Shown here one piece after another: positions 1-8,797 of a DNA stretch of 64,000 nt. Within the stretch, counting starts at the first letter, position 1. Each line of letters begins with the position of its first letter. Under the pieces are notes generated by a model, which had not been told where the DNA came from, searched no databases, and saw only the letters and a program-made list of their open reading frames with translations. Source of the DNA: Kitasatospora sp. NA04385 (GTDB lineage: Bacteria; Actinomycetota; Actinomycetes; Streptomycetales; Streptomycetaceae). Position numbers and translations under genes: made by a program. The stretch spans positions 7,985,603 to 8,049,602 of the forward strand of contig NZ_CP054919.1 in NCBI RefSeq assembly GCF_013364235.1. Reading direction: 5' to 3'.

Positions 1-50
1 AGGCCGGTGAGGAAGGTGGCGGTGGTGACCTTGGCAAGGCTGGAACGCAT
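1..50 (-). CDS. 5' end of a probable secreted protein (cut by left edge)
   Basis: Only the first 16 codons are present; the gene runs off the left edge. The ATG at 50 follows a GGAG about six bases upstream, and the peptide begins MRSSLAKVTTATFLTG, a basic start followed by a hydrophobic stretch like a signal peptide. An in-frame ATG at 62 is an alternative start, but the SD fits 50 better. Function cannot be told from this fragment. Confidence 0.45.
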   Translation of the reverse strand, partial: MRSSLAKVTTATFLTG

Positions 51-291
51 CGGGTTCTCCATGCTCAGCGCCGGACGCGGTGGCGTCGGACGCGGGTTGG
101 TGCCGGACGCGACGATCATCGGCATCCGTGGGCCCGCGCCGCACACCGCGGCCCGACCGGTCACCCGGCCGGGGCAAGGGCACCGCCGCGACGGGTGAGC
201 GCGGTACCGCCGGATGCCGTAGGGAGCGGCGCGCGGAGTTGACGGGCGCGCGGGGCTGCCGGTCCCGCTGCACACGGGAGTTGGCGACCGA

Positions 292-3200
292 TCAGTGTGA
301 CGATCGGACCGGCAGCTCCATCTCGAACCAGACCACCTTGCCGTCCTTGGTCGCCCGGCTGCCCCAGCGGTGCGCCAGCTCGTTGATCAGCAGCATGCCC
401 CGCCCGCCCTCGTCGTGCTCGTCCACCGGCCGCAGCCGCGGCTCCCGGCTGTCCGCGTCCGACACCTCCACCGTCAGCAGCGCCCCCCGGAAGATCCGCA
501 GCTGCAGCGGCGAACCGGCGTGCAGCACCGCGTTCGTCAGCAGTTCCCCGGTCAGCAGCACCACCGGCTCCACCAGCGAGGACAGCCCCCAGCCGGTCAG
601 CGTCCGCCGGGTGAACTCCCGGGCGTGCCGCAGCAGCGCCGGATCGCCGGACAGCGGCAGCGTCGCCAGCCGGTCCGCGCCGACCGGCTCCGCGTGCGCC
701 ATGATCACCGCCACGTCGTCCTGTCCCAGCGTGGACCCGAACGCCCCCAGCACCGCGTCGCAGCCCCGCTCCAGGGTCGGCTGCCGGTGCGTCACCGTCT
801 CGCGCAGCAGCTCCAGGCCCTCGTCCAGGTCCTGCCCGCGCCGCTCCACCAGCCCGTCCGTGTACAGCACCAGCAGCCCGTCCTCGCGCAGCGGGAAGCG
901 CACCGACTCGAACGGCACCCCGCCCACGCCCAGCGGCGCCCCCGGCGGCGGCTCCACCAGCCGGGCCCGGCCGTCCCGCTCCGACAGCACCGGCGGCAGG
1001 TGGCCGGCCGAGGCCAGGATGCACTCCTCGTCCACCGGGTCGAACACCGCGCACACGCAGGTCGCGAACTGGCCCTCGCCGAGCTGCGCGGTCGCCTCGT
1101 CCAGGCGCCGCAGCACCCGGGCCGGATCGAGGTCCAGCGTCACCAGCGTCCGCGCCACCGTCCGCAGCTGGCCCATCGTCGCGGCCGCCCGGATGCCGTG
1201 CCCCATCACGTCGCCGACGATCAGCGCCACCCGGCCGCCGGTCAGCGGCACCACGTCGAACCAGTCGCCGCCGATCTCGTCGCCCACTGTGGACGGCAGG
1301 TACCGGTGCGCGATCTCCAGCCCCGGCGTGCCGTGCACGTCCTGCGGCAGCAGGCTGCGCTGCAGGGTCAGCGCGGTGTCCCGCTCCCGCCGGTACAGCC
1401 GGGCGTTGTCGATGCACACCGCCGCCCGCGCCGCCAGCTCCTCGCCCAGCGCCCGGTCCGCCGGGGTGAACGACTCCGGGTTGGCCAGCCGCACGAACTC
1501 CACCCCGCCCAGCACCTGGCCGCGCGCCAGCAGCGGCACCATCAGGTACGAGTGGATCCCGGCGTCCAGGCCCGGCTGGACCCGGTCCGGGTGCGCGACG
1601 ATCCGCCGCAGCTCGAACTCGTCCACGTGCGGCACCAGGATCGACCGGCCGGTGCGCATCGCCTGCGCGTACAGCTTGGCCGAGTGCGTGGTCTCCCCGA
1701 TCTCGTCCGCCGCTCCGGTCAGCAGCGTGCCGCCCTCCCGCTCGCCCACCGCGACCGCGCGCAGCGCCACCGAACCGGACTCCGGCACCGGCTCCGGGTC
1801 CTCGCCGGTCAGCACCGCCTCGCGGATGTCCACCGTCACGAAGTCCGCGAACCGCGGGATCACCACGTCCACCAGCTCCTGCGCGGTGATCGTCAGGTCC
1901 AGCGTGGTGCCGATCCGGGTGGAGGCCTCGTTCAGCAGCGCCAGCCGCTGCTGGGCGGTCTCCGCCGCCTCCAGGGCCCGCTGCCGTTGCTCGGCGGCGT
2001 CCCGCTCCCGGGTGTACAGCAGCGCGTTGTCGATCGACACCGCCGCCCGCGCGGCCAGCTCGCTCGCCAGCGCCAGGTCGGAGTGGTCGTACGGCGCCGT
2101 GCTCCGGGAGCGGAAGAACGTGGCGGTGCCGATCGCCGCGCCCCGCGCGATCAGCGGCACCACCATCAGCGAACGCACCCCCTGGGCCCGGATCGCCCCG
2201 CCGCGCACCGGGTCGTCCGTGAACCAGCTCATCGCCGCGCCGTCCGTACGCGGCACCAGCACCGGCCGGCCGTGCGACAGCGCCCACGCGTACGGCGTGC
2301 TCGGGTGCAGCCGCTGCACCGAGCCCACCGGCGCGATCGGGGTCATCCCGCTGTCCGGGACGGTGTGGAAGGCCATCCGGCGCAGCACCGCCGACCGGTC
2401 CGCCCGGTCCGGCAGCACGGCCGGCTCGCCCCGTACCAGGCCGTCCAGCACCTCCACCACCACGGTGTCGGCCAGGATCGGGGCGGCGGTCTCGGCCAGC
2501 TCCCGGGCCGTGGTGGACAGGTCCAGCGTGGTGCCGATCCGGGTGGAGGCCTCGTTCAGCAGCGCCAGCCGCTGCTGGGCGGCCTCGGCGGCGGTCTCCG
2601 CCTCGAAGCGGTCGGTGATGTCCACGATGGTCGTGCACATGCCCAGCACCGTGCCGTCCGGCTGCTCCAGCCGGAAGCTCGACACCGACCAGGCGTGCTC
2701 GCGCTCCGGGTCGGCCGCCGTCCGGCCGTGCGTCCGGAGGTCCACCAGCGGCCGGCCGTCGGCCAGGATGCGGCGCATCGTCGCCTCGGCGGTCCGGCTG
2801 TCGATCCCCGGCAGCACCTCGGACAGCCGCCGCCCCAGGTGCCGGGTCACCGGCAGCCCGTTGATCCGGGCCAGCGCCTCGTTCAGGCGCACGAAGCGCA
2901 GCTCGGTGTCGAACACGCCCATGCCGACCGGCGACTGCGTGAAGAACCCGTCCAGCACCGCCAGGTCCGCCGCCAGCCGGCGCACCTCGCTGACGTCCGA
3001 GGCCACCGCCAGCACCATCGGGGAGCCGCTGCGGTCGAGCACCGGGAAGGTCCGGAAGTCGAGCCGCACCAGGTGCCCGTCCCGGTGCCGCACCGGGAAC
3101 ACCCCGGCCCAGGCCCGGCCGCTCAGGATCCGGGCGAACAGCTCCAGCGCCGCCGGACGCCGCTCCGGGCCGACCAGGATGTCCGCCGCGCGCGTCCCCA

Positions 3201-3390
3201 CCGCCAGGTCCGCCGGGAAGCCGAGCAGGGCCTCCGCGTCCGGGCTCCAGTGCAGGATCCGGCCGTCCGCCGCGATCAGTGCCGTGGCCACCGGGATCGA
3301 GAGCAGGCCGTCCGGTACCTGCGCGCCACCTGCCGCGAGCGGGGAGGTGGGGCGGGTCCGGGGGAGCGTGCGCTGTTTGTCGGTGTCCAT
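292..3390 (-). CDS. PAS/GAF sensor with SpoIIE-type phosphatase and HATPase domains
   Basis: A 1032-aa multidomain signalling protein. By eye the order is two PAS-like domains (about 25-270), two GAF domains (about 280-450 and 470-640), a PP2C/SpoIIE phosphatase (about 650-860, motif GGDWFDVVPL) and a C-terminal GHKL ATPase of the anti-sigma type (about 890-1025). In this family the phosphatase acts on phosphorylated anti-anti-sigma factors and the ATPase domain acts as a kinase/anti-sigma module, so one chain may both write and erase the mark. The two GAF domains share nearly identical starts (QQRLALLNEASTRIGTTLDL), which suggests internal duplication. I chose the ATG at 3390 because AGGTGG lies five bases upstream; an in-frame GTG at 3420 lacks an SD. 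No transmembrane segment is seen, so it is probably cytosolic. Confidence 0.9.
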   Translation of the reverse strand: MDTDKQRTLPRTRPTSPLAAGGAQVPDGLLSIPVATALIAADGRILHWSPDAEALLGFPADLAVGTRAADILVGPERRPAALELFARILSGRAWAGVFPVRHRDGHLVRLDFRTFPVLDRSGSPMVLAVASDVSEVRRLAADLAVLDGFFTQSPVGMGVFDTELRFVRLNEALARINGLPVTRHLGRRLSEVLPGIDSRTAEATMRRILADGRPLVDLRTHGRTAADPEREHAWSVSSFRLEQPDGTVLGMCTTIVDITDRFEAETAAEAAQQRLALLNEASTRIGTTLDLSTTARELAETAAPILADTVVVEVLDGLVRGEPAVLPDRADRSAVLRRMAFHTVPDSGMTPIAPVGSVQRLHPSTPYAWALSHGRPVLVPRTDGAAMSWFTDDPVRGGAIRAQGVRSLMVVPLIARGAAIGTATFFRSRSTAPYDHSDLALASELAARAAVSIDNALLYTRERDAAEQRQRALEAAETAQQRLALLNEASTRIGTTLDLTITAQELVDVVIPRFADFVTVDIREAVLTGEDPEPVPESGSVALRAVAVGEREGGTLLTGAADEIGETTHSAKLYAQAMRTGRSILVPHVDEFELRRIVAHPDRVQPGLDAGIHSYLMVPLLARGQVLGGVEFVRLANPESFTPADRALGEELAARAAVCIDNARLYRRERDTALTLQRSLLPQDVHGTPGLEIAHRYLPSTVGDEIGGDWFDVVPLTGGRVALIVGDVMGHGIRAAATMGQLRTVARTLVTLDLDPARVLRRLDEATAQLGEGQFATCVCAVFDPVDEECILASAGHLPPVLSERDGRARLVEPPPGAPLGVGGVPFESVRFPLREDGLLVLYTDGLVERRGQDLDEGLELLRETVTHRQPTLERGCDAVLGAFGSTLGQDDVAVIMAHAEPVGADRLATLPLSGDPALLRHAREFTRRTLTGWGLSSLVEPVVLLTGELLTNAVLHAGSPLQLRIFRGALLTVEVSDADSREPRLRPVDEHDEGGRGMLLINELAHRWGSRATKDGKVVWFEMELPVRSSH

Positions 3391-3528
3391 CTGGCCACCT
3401 GCCGTTCCGGGGGCGGTCACCGCCCTGCCATCGTCGCACGGCGGGCCGCCCGCGCCCAGACGGGTGACCTGCCGCTAGGGTGGGCCGGATGGAAACCCGT
3501 CGGACGAACACCCCGGTGGCGCGCGGTG

Positions 3529-4491
3529 GTGCGTAGGAAACCCGCCCCCGTCAGCCCGCTGGCGCAGCGCGACGGCATCGACGCCGTGCACGTCAGGCTC
3601 CCGGTCGACGGCGCCTGGCCGACGGTCCGCGCCTACCTGGAGGAGCGCTACGGCGCCGCCGCCGGGGACGGGCGGATCGGCGCGATGCTCGCGGCCGGCG
3701 AGTTCGTCGCCGCCGACGGCCCGGTCACCGCCGACACGCCCTACCGGCCCGGCGGCCACGTCTGGTTCCACCGCGAGCCGGGGCCGCCCGAACCGGTGGT
3801 GCCCTTCCCCGTCGAGGTCCTGCACCGCGACGAGCGGATCGTGGTCGCCGACAAGCCGCACTTCCTCGCCACCACCCCGCGCGGCAGCCACGCCACCGAG
3901 ACCGCCCTCGCCCGGCTGCGCCGCGACCTCGACCTGCCCCGGCTCAGCCCCGCCCACCGCCTGGACCGGCTCACCGCCGGCGTGGTGCTGTTCGTCGCCG
4001 ACCCCGCGCTGCGCGGCGCCTACCAGGGCCTGTTCGAGCGCCGCGAGGCGGTCAAGGAGTACGAGGCCGTCGCCCGGTACGAGGAGGGCGCGGCGGCCCG
4101 GCTGCCCACCGTGGTGCGCAGCCGCATCCTCAAGGACCGCGGCCGGCTCGCCGCCTACGAGGTGCCCGGCGAGCCCAACGCGGAGAGCCGGGTCGAGCTG
4201 GCCGAGGCGCGCGGCGGCCTGGGCCGCTACCGCCTCGCCCCGCGCACCGGACGCACCCACCAGCTGCGGGTGCACATGAACGGGCTCGGGCTGCCGATCC
4301 TGGGCGATCCGTTCTACCCCGAGGTGCTGGGCGAGGGCGACCCCGAGGACTACCGGCGCCCGCTCCAGCTGCTGGCGCGCTCGCTGGAGTTCACCGACCC
4401 CGTGGACGGCCGGCGGCTGCTCTTCACCAGCGGACGGGTGCTGGCGGCCTGGCAGGACCCGGCGGGCTGGCAGGACCCGGCGGGCTGGTAG
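3529..4491 (+). CDS. RluA-family RNA pseudouridine synthase
   Basis: A 320-aa protein converting uridine to pseudouridine in rRNA or tRNA. The catalytic block HRLDRLTAGVVLF contains the family's HRLDxxTSG-like motif with the catalytic Asp. The later GRTHQLRVHMNGLGLPILGD segment is the conserved RluA substrate-binding strand. An N-terminal S4-like segment (about 20-75) precedes it. Start GTG 3529 is chosen because the chain then begins VRRKPAP; GTG 3526 is equally possible. The C-terminus reads WQDPAGWQDPAGW and comes from an 18-bp tandem repeat that also supplies the stop codon. The target site cannot be deduced. The gene is divergent from the sensor phosphatase. Confidence 0.88.
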   Translation: MRRKPAPVSPLAQRDGIDAVHVRLPVDGAWPTVRAYLEERYGAAAGDGRIGAMLAAGEFVAADGPVTADTPYRPGGHVWFHREPGPPEPVVPFPVEVLHRDERIVVADKPHFLATTPRGSHATETALARLRRDLDLPRLSPAHRLDRLTAGVVLFVADPALRGAYQGLFERREAVKEYEAVARYEEGAAARLPTVVRSRILKDRGRLAAYEVPGEPNAESRVELAEARGGLGRYRLAPRTGRTHQLRVHMNGLGLPILGDPFYPEVLGEGDPEDYRRPLQLLARSLEFTDPVDGRRLLFTSGRVLAAWQDPAGWQDPAGW

Positions 4492-4516
4492 AGCCCGGCG
4501 AGCTGGTAGGGCCCCT
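4450..4516 (+). repeat. 18-bp tandem repeat spanning the RluA stop codon
   Basis: Two identical 18-bp copies (4450-4467 and 4468-4485) are followed by a diverged third copy (4486-4503) and a partial fourth. In copies 1 and 2 the second codon is CAG (Gln); in copy 3 it is TAG and ends the gene. The reading frame was therefore extended or shortened by repeat-unit change. Confidence 0.85.
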
Positions 4517-4556
4517 GGTTCCACCGGGGAAGCGGGGCCGCTTCGCGCGCGGTGTA

Positions 4557-4585
4557 TTGACGGAAAGTCTAATAACTTCTACCTT
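4557..4585 (+). promoter_or_regulatory. Candidate sigma70-type promoter of the AurF-like gene
   Basis: TTGACG (4557-4562), 17-bp spacer, TACCTT (4580-4585), inside an unusually AT-rich island. A small inverted repeat AAGT-N6-ACTT (4565-4578) lies in the spacer and could be an operator. Inferred from sequence only. Confidence 0.5.
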
Positions 4586-4637
4586 CGCGGCAGTGCCACC
4601 ACTCCACCCTCTCCGCCCCCACCGCGAAGGAGCCGGC

Positions 4638-5537
4638 ATGCCGCCCCAGACCGCCCGCACCGCCCCCGACCGGGAGCGCACCGCCGAACGCCTGCTCGCC
4701 TCCTCCGCGAAGCTCTCGTTCAACCCGCTCACGGACGTCGACTGGGACGCCGATCCCGTCCCGGGCGCCTACTACTGCCCGCCCCGGCACCTCTCCCTCT
4801 ACGGCACCGACCTGTGGGAGCGGATGACCGAGGACGAGCGGATCGAACTCTCCAAGCACGAGGTCGCCTCCATCGCCAGCGTCGGCATCTGGTTCGAGGA
4901 GATCCTCATGCAGATGCTGCTGCGCCACGCCTTCGACCGGGACCCGACCACCCGCCACGTCCAGTACGCGCTCACCGAGATCGCCGACGAGTGCCGGCAC
5001 TCGATCATGTTCGCCCGGATGATCGCCAAGATGGGCGTCCCCGCGTACGGCGCCGGGTTCGTCGCACACAACCTCGGCCGGCTGTTCAAGGCGATCTCCA
5101 CCCACAGCCAGACCTTCGGCGGCACCATGTACGTCGAGGAGATCCTGGACGCCTTCCAGCGCGAGGTGATGAACGACGACACCCTCCAGCCGCTCACCCG
5201 CCAGGTCTCCCGGATCCACGTCATCGAGGAGGCCCGGCACATCAGCTACGCCCGCGAGGAGCTCGTCCGCAAGCGCCTCGGCCCGGTCCGCCGCCGGTAC
5301 GAACAGCTGTTCATCGGGCTGATCGTTTACTACGCCACCACCGCGCTGATCCACCCCCGGCTCTACGCCGCCGTCGGCATCGACCCCAAGGCCGGCCGGG
5401 CCGTCGCCCGTGCCAACCCCCACTGGCGGGCCACCAAGGTCGAGATGGCGGGGAAGGTCGTCTCGGTGCTGGACAAGGCCGGGCTGGTCGGCCGCACCAA
5501 CCGCTGGCTGCTGCGCGCGGCCGGGGTGGTGGCCTGA
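4638..5537 (+). CDS. AurF-like diiron N-oxygenase/oxygenase
   Basis: A 299-aa protein of the AurF (p-aminobenzoate N-oxygenase) family. AurF uses a carboxylate/histidine-bridged diiron centre to oxidise aryl amines, but many members have unknown substrates. Likely ligands are visible in the expected pattern: WFEEIL (about 85-90), EIADECRHS (114-122), YVEEIL (165-170) and EEARHI (197-202). The ATG at 4638 has an AAGGAG seven bases upstream; the frame is open further to a TTG at 4557, but that is the promoter. It stands alone, with no biosynthetic genes next to it, so it may be a housekeeping or detoxifying member. Confidence 0.8.
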   Translation: MPPQTARTAPDRERTAERLLASSAKLSFNPLTDVDWDADPVPGAYYCPPRHLSLYGTDLWERMTEDERIELSKHEVASIASVGIWFEEILMQMLLRHAFDRDPTTRHVQYALTEIADECRHSIMFARMIAKMGVPAYGAGFVAHNLGRLFKAISTHSQTFGGTMYVEEILDAFQREVMNDDTLQPLTRQVSRIHVIEEARHISYAREELVRKRLGPVRRRYEQLFIGLIVYYATTALIHPRLYAAVGIDPKAGRAVARANPHWRATKVEMAGKVVSVLDKAGLVGRTNRWLLRAAGVVA

Positions 5538-5721
5538 GCCCGGTGGTCGAACGGCGGTCGACCGCCGGGCGGATGGCCGGACCGGCGGCCGGGCGGTGGG
5601 CCGGTGAGCTGCTCCGGCGGCTTCGGGGCGCAACCGTGACAGTGCGGCGCCGATGTGTACTTCCGGTGTTCGAGCGGCGCGGATAAAGTGCGTCGTCACC
5701 GAACCGCCGGGGGGTCCGTTC

Positions 5722-6915
5722 ATGCGTAGCGCCACGGTCGGCACCACCGCCGCCGCCACCGCAGTCCTGTTGCTCGCTGCCGTCGCCGGGTGCGGCGGAC
5801 CGTCCCCGTCCGGGGACCGGGCCGCCACGGCCGGCGCCACGGTCGCCGGGGCCCCGCCGACGTCCGCCGCTTCGGCGTCCGGGGCTCCGACCCCCGCCGA
5901 GCCGACCCCCGGCGCCCCGGGCAGCGGCACCCCGACCGGCTCCGGCTCCGGCCCGGCGGACAGCGGCGCGGGCGGCAGCATCACGGTGGCGTTCGCCGGG
6001 GACGTCCACTTCGAGGGGCGGACCGCCTCCCGGCTCGGCGCCGCGACGGCGGACACCGCGCTCGGCCCGATCTCCCGCACGCTCTCCGCCGCGGACCTGG
6101 CGGTGCTCAACCTGGAGACCGCGATCACCTCCCGCGGCAGGGCCGAACCCAAGACCTACACCTTCCGCACCACGCCCAGGGCGCTCGAAGCGCTCAAGGA
6201 CGCCGGCGTCGACGTGGTCTCCCAGGCCAACAACCACGCCGTCGACTTCGGCCCCGACGGCCTCGCCGACACCCTCGCCGCCAAGGCCGCCTCCCCGATA
6301 CCGGTGGTGGGCATCGGCAAGGACGCCGAGGAGGCGTACGCCCCCCACGTCACCACGGTGCGCGGGGTGAAGGTCGCCGTGCTGGCGGCCAGCCAGGTCA
6401 ACGAGATCACCAACCAGAAGTGGCGGGCCGGCGCCCACAAACCGGGCATCGCCTCCGCCCTCGACGAGGGTGCGCTGCTGCGCGCCGTCGCCGGGGCGAA
6501 GGCACAGGCACCCGTGGTCCTGGTCTACCTGCACTGGGGCGACGAGGGCGTGGCCTGCCCGACCCGGGCGCAGAGCGCCCTCGCCGAGAAGCTCGCCGCC
6601 GCCGGGGCCACCGCCGTGGTCGGCACCCACGCCCACACCATGCTCGGCGCGGGCATGCTCGGGAAGACCTACGTGGCGTACGGCTTCGGCAACTTCCTCT
6701 GGTACGGCACCTCGAACTACACCGCCTCGGACGAGACCGGCGTCACCACGCTCACCGTCACCGCCGACGGCCGCGTCACCGGAGAGGCCTTCACGCCCGC
6801 CCACATCGACGGTCGGGGCATCCCCGTCCCGCAGACCGGCAGCGCGGCGAAGGCCGCCCAGCAGCGCCGCGACGGCCTGCGCGGCTGCACCGGGCTGGCC
6901 GCCGTCCCGAAGTGA
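5722..6915 (+). CDS. CapA-like metallophosphatase-fold lipoprotein
   Basis: A 397-aa protein of the CapA/PgsA (poly-gamma-glutamate synthesis) family. The N-terminus has a hydrophobic signal ending in the lipobox AVAGC (Cys about 24), then a Ser/Pro/Gly linker to about residue 85. The core carries the metallophosphatase-like motifs FAGDVHFEG, LNLETAIT, ANNHAVDFG, HWGDEG and GTHAHTMLG. It should sit on the outer face of the membrane. Whether it acts in polymer synthesis or as a hydrolase is unknown; no pgs/cap partners are nearby. Start ATG 5722 gives a complete lipoprotein signal; the SD is a G-run about six bases upstream. It converges on the Rpf/LysM gene. Confidence 0.82.
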   Translation: MRSATVGTTAAATAVLLLAAVAGCGGPSPSGDRAATAGATVAGAPPTSAASASGAPTPAEPTPGAPGSGTPTGSGSGPADSGAGGSITVAFAGDVHFEGRTASRLGAATADTALGPISRTLSAADLAVLNLETAITSRGRAEPKTYTFRTTPRALEALKDAGVDVVSQANNHAVDFGPDGLADTLAAKAASPIPVVGIGKDAEEAYAPHVTTVRGVKVAVLAASQVNEITNQKWRAGAHKPGIASALDEGALLRAVAGAKAQAPVVLVYLHWGDEGVACPTRAQSALAEKLAAAGATAVVGTHAHTMLGAGMLGKTYVAYGFGNFLWYGTSNYTASDETGVTTLTVTADGRVTGEAFTPAHIDGRGIPVPQTGSAAKAAQQRRDGLRGCTGLAAVPK

Positions 6916-6952
6916 CGGCGGCTCAGCCGGGCGCGGGCCGGAGCCGCGCCGG

Positions 6953-8161
6953 TCAGCCCAGTTCCAGCACCTGGCCGGGACGGATCAGGTCCGGGTTCTC
7001 GCCGACCACCTGCTGGTTCGACTGGTAGAGCCCGGACCAGCCGCCGTCCAGGGCGTGCTCGCGGGCGATCGCGGCCAGGGTGTCACCGGGGTTGACGGTG
7101 TACGCCTGCGCGGACGAGGTCGCCGCCGGGGCCGTCGTGGACGGCGTGGCCGTCGATCCGGCCGGAGCCGCGGGCGCGGTGGACGCGTCCGGGGCGGGGG
7201 CCGTCGCGGTGCCGGTGGGCGAGGCGTCCGGAGCGGTGCCGGAGGTGCCGGTGCCGTCGGACGGGCTGGGCGACGTGCCGGGCGATGGAGTGGCCGGGGT
7301 GGTGGGGAACAGGCCGCTGCCGTTCCCGTTGTTGTCGCTGCTGCCGTTCCCGTCGCCGTTGTTGCCGCCGTTGCTGCCGTCGACGGGCGCGCTCGGGCTG
7401 GGGGTGGCGGTCGGGTCGGCGGGCACCAGCGGGGTGCCGGGGGCGACCGGCGGGACGGGCTGGGTGACCGGGGCCTCCGGGGTGGGGGTGGCCGAGGTGG
7501 GCGCGCTCGGCTGCGGCTGGGGGTTCGTCAGCTGCACGTAGCGCTCGTACAGGCTCTGGTGGCTGGTCCAGAACCAGGCACCGTTCTTCTCGTACCAGTA
7601 CACGTGCGAGACCGGGTCGTAGCCGGGCAGGCCGGAGAAGACCGGCGCGCTGTTGCCCTCCGGGACGGTGCTGCCGTCCGGAGCGGCGTTGACCGCCGCG
7701 ACGCCGCGGGCGCCGCGCAGCGAACCCGTCTCGTCCGCCGAGTCGTTGGCGTCGACGACGCCCGGCGCGCTGACGATGTTCAGGCCCGAGTCGTCCGCGC
7801 ACGAGGACCAGGGCGAGGGGCCCTCGGTGGCCAGGATGCGTTCGGCCACGGCGATCTGCTGGCTGCGGGTGGCCCCGTTCGGCAGCGGGGCGTACTGGGT
7901 GCCGCCGTAGTCCGTCCAGCGCTGGGCGTTGATCTGCAGACCGCCGTAGAGGCCGTTGCCCGCGTCGGAGCTCCAGTTCCCTCCGCTTTCGCAGTCGGCG
8001 ACCCGGTCCCAGACCGCGCTCGGCGCGGCCTGCGCGCCGGTCACGGCGAGCAGCGGCAGGGCGATGCCGACACCGGCCACGCCGGCCGCCGCGATCGCGC
8101 GCTCGGCGGCTTTCTCCGCCGGACCCTGCCGACGGTGACGTCCCGAACCCGTGAAGAGCAT
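6953..8161 (-). CDS. Resuscitation-promoting-factor-like cell-wall hydrolase with LysM
   Basis: A 402-aa secreted protein. After a signal-like segment (about 20-46, ending AQAA) comes an Rpf/transglycosylase-like domain (about 47-130) with the catalytic Glu in DCESGGNW (E58) and the YGGLQINAQRW block. The middle part has an aromatic segment (VYWYEKNGAWFW), then a long Pro/Ser/Thr/Ala linker, and a C-terminal LysM domain (YTVNPGDTL to the end) that would bind peptidoglycan. In Streptomyces such Rpf proteins cleave peptidoglycan during spore germination. ATG 8161 has GGAGAGG upstream. Expression is predicted to be controlled by the c-di-AMP riboswitch just upstream. Confidence 0.9.
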   Translation of the reverse strand: MLFTGSGRHRRQGPAEKAAERAIAAAGVAGVGIALPLLAVTGAQAAPSAVWDRVADCESGGNWSSDAGNGLYGGLQINAQRWTDYGGTQYAPLPNGATRSQQIAVAERILATEGPSPWSSCADDSGLNIVSAPGVVDANDSADETGSLRGARGVAAVNAAPDGSTVPEGNSAPVFSGLPGYDPVSHVYWYEKNGAWFWTSHQSLYERYVQLTNPQPQPSAPTSATPTPEAPVTQPVPPVAPGTPLVPADPTATPSPSAPVDGSNGGNNGDGNGSSDNNGNGSGLFPTTPATPSPGTSPSPSDGTGTSGTAPDASPTGTATAPAPDASTAPAAPAGSTATPSTTAPAATSSAQAYTVNPGDTLAAIAREHALDGGWSGLYQSNQQVVGENPDLIRPGQVLELG

Positions 8162-8177
8162 GCGAGATCCTCTCCGC

Positions 8178-8310
8178 ACGCCTGCGAGGTGAGCTGTCGG
8201 GTTCGGACCGGGAGGGAGGCCCGGCCGTCGCACCCCGGTCACCCGGTGCGGACGGCTTCACCCCTAGCCGTGGGGGACGGCAACAATCGTGGTTCCCCCG
8301 CCCCTGTCCA
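8178..8310 (-). promoter_or_regulatory. ydaO-type c-di-AMP riboswitch in the Rpf leader
   Basis: Read on the minus strand the leader contains the hallmark 3' block CGACAGCTCACCTCG (8185-8199), an upstream GGGGTGAAGCCGTCC (8250-8264) and a GGGGGAACCA (8290-8299), in the order of the ydaO-yuaA class. It ends about 16 bases before the Rpf start codon. Control of Rpf genes by this c-di-AMP-sensing RNA is established in Streptomyces; here it is recognised by motif only. Confidence 0.85.
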
Positions 8311-8797
8311 AGGGTGTGGTGGTCGACCCGACGGCGCGGCGGACAGGGCTCGGCGTTTCGCGCGCGGGGCCCGGCGGTGCGGGCTGGGAGGAGCCTATTC
8401 ACTCGAACGGGCCAATCACAAGCGCGTCGCGCCGGGATCACGCCTCCGTCACGCAGGCGGCCGCGTGGTGTGTGGACGACCGGTTGACGGTGCCTCGGGC
8501 GGTGGTGGACGTCCGTCGGATGGCGGAGGGTCGGCGGATCGGCTGGAGAAGTCTGTCCGATCGGTCGGATTGGGGTGGCCGCGAACGGGGAAGGCAGGCG
8601 GCCCGGTTCGGTGGCGGAAGCGGGCTCGGGGCATCAACTACCGTTCTGGACAAGGGAATTCGATCGAATCGGGGCATTGTCGGCGTTGCGGATAAATCGC
8701 GCGACAGGGGATCCGGTGGCTTCCTACGATCGCCGTGCTCGCCGTCCCCGTGCCGCGGGCGTGCCGTCGAGTCCGTCGAATCCGTCGAGGAGGTTCC
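8311..8797. other. Intergenic region with a 12-bp palindrome
   Basis: No convincing gene on either strand. It should hold the promoter of the riboswitch transcript and of the MFS gene. A perfect 12-bp palindrome ATTCGATCGAAT (8658-8669) lies in an AT-rich patch about 130 bases before the MFS start and is a candidate operator. Confidence 0.5.

Noticed and set aside
161..4491. Very long open frames (over 1000 codons) opposite or across the sensor phosphatase and RluA genes
   Set aside because: They are GC-rich shadow frames with Arg/Pro/Gly/Ala-rich low-complexity translations and no domains; the real genes explain the region.
7080..7541. Plus-strand frame opposite the Rpf gene
   Set aside because: Its valine/glycine-rich translation is the complement of the Pro/Ser/Thr linker of the real gene.
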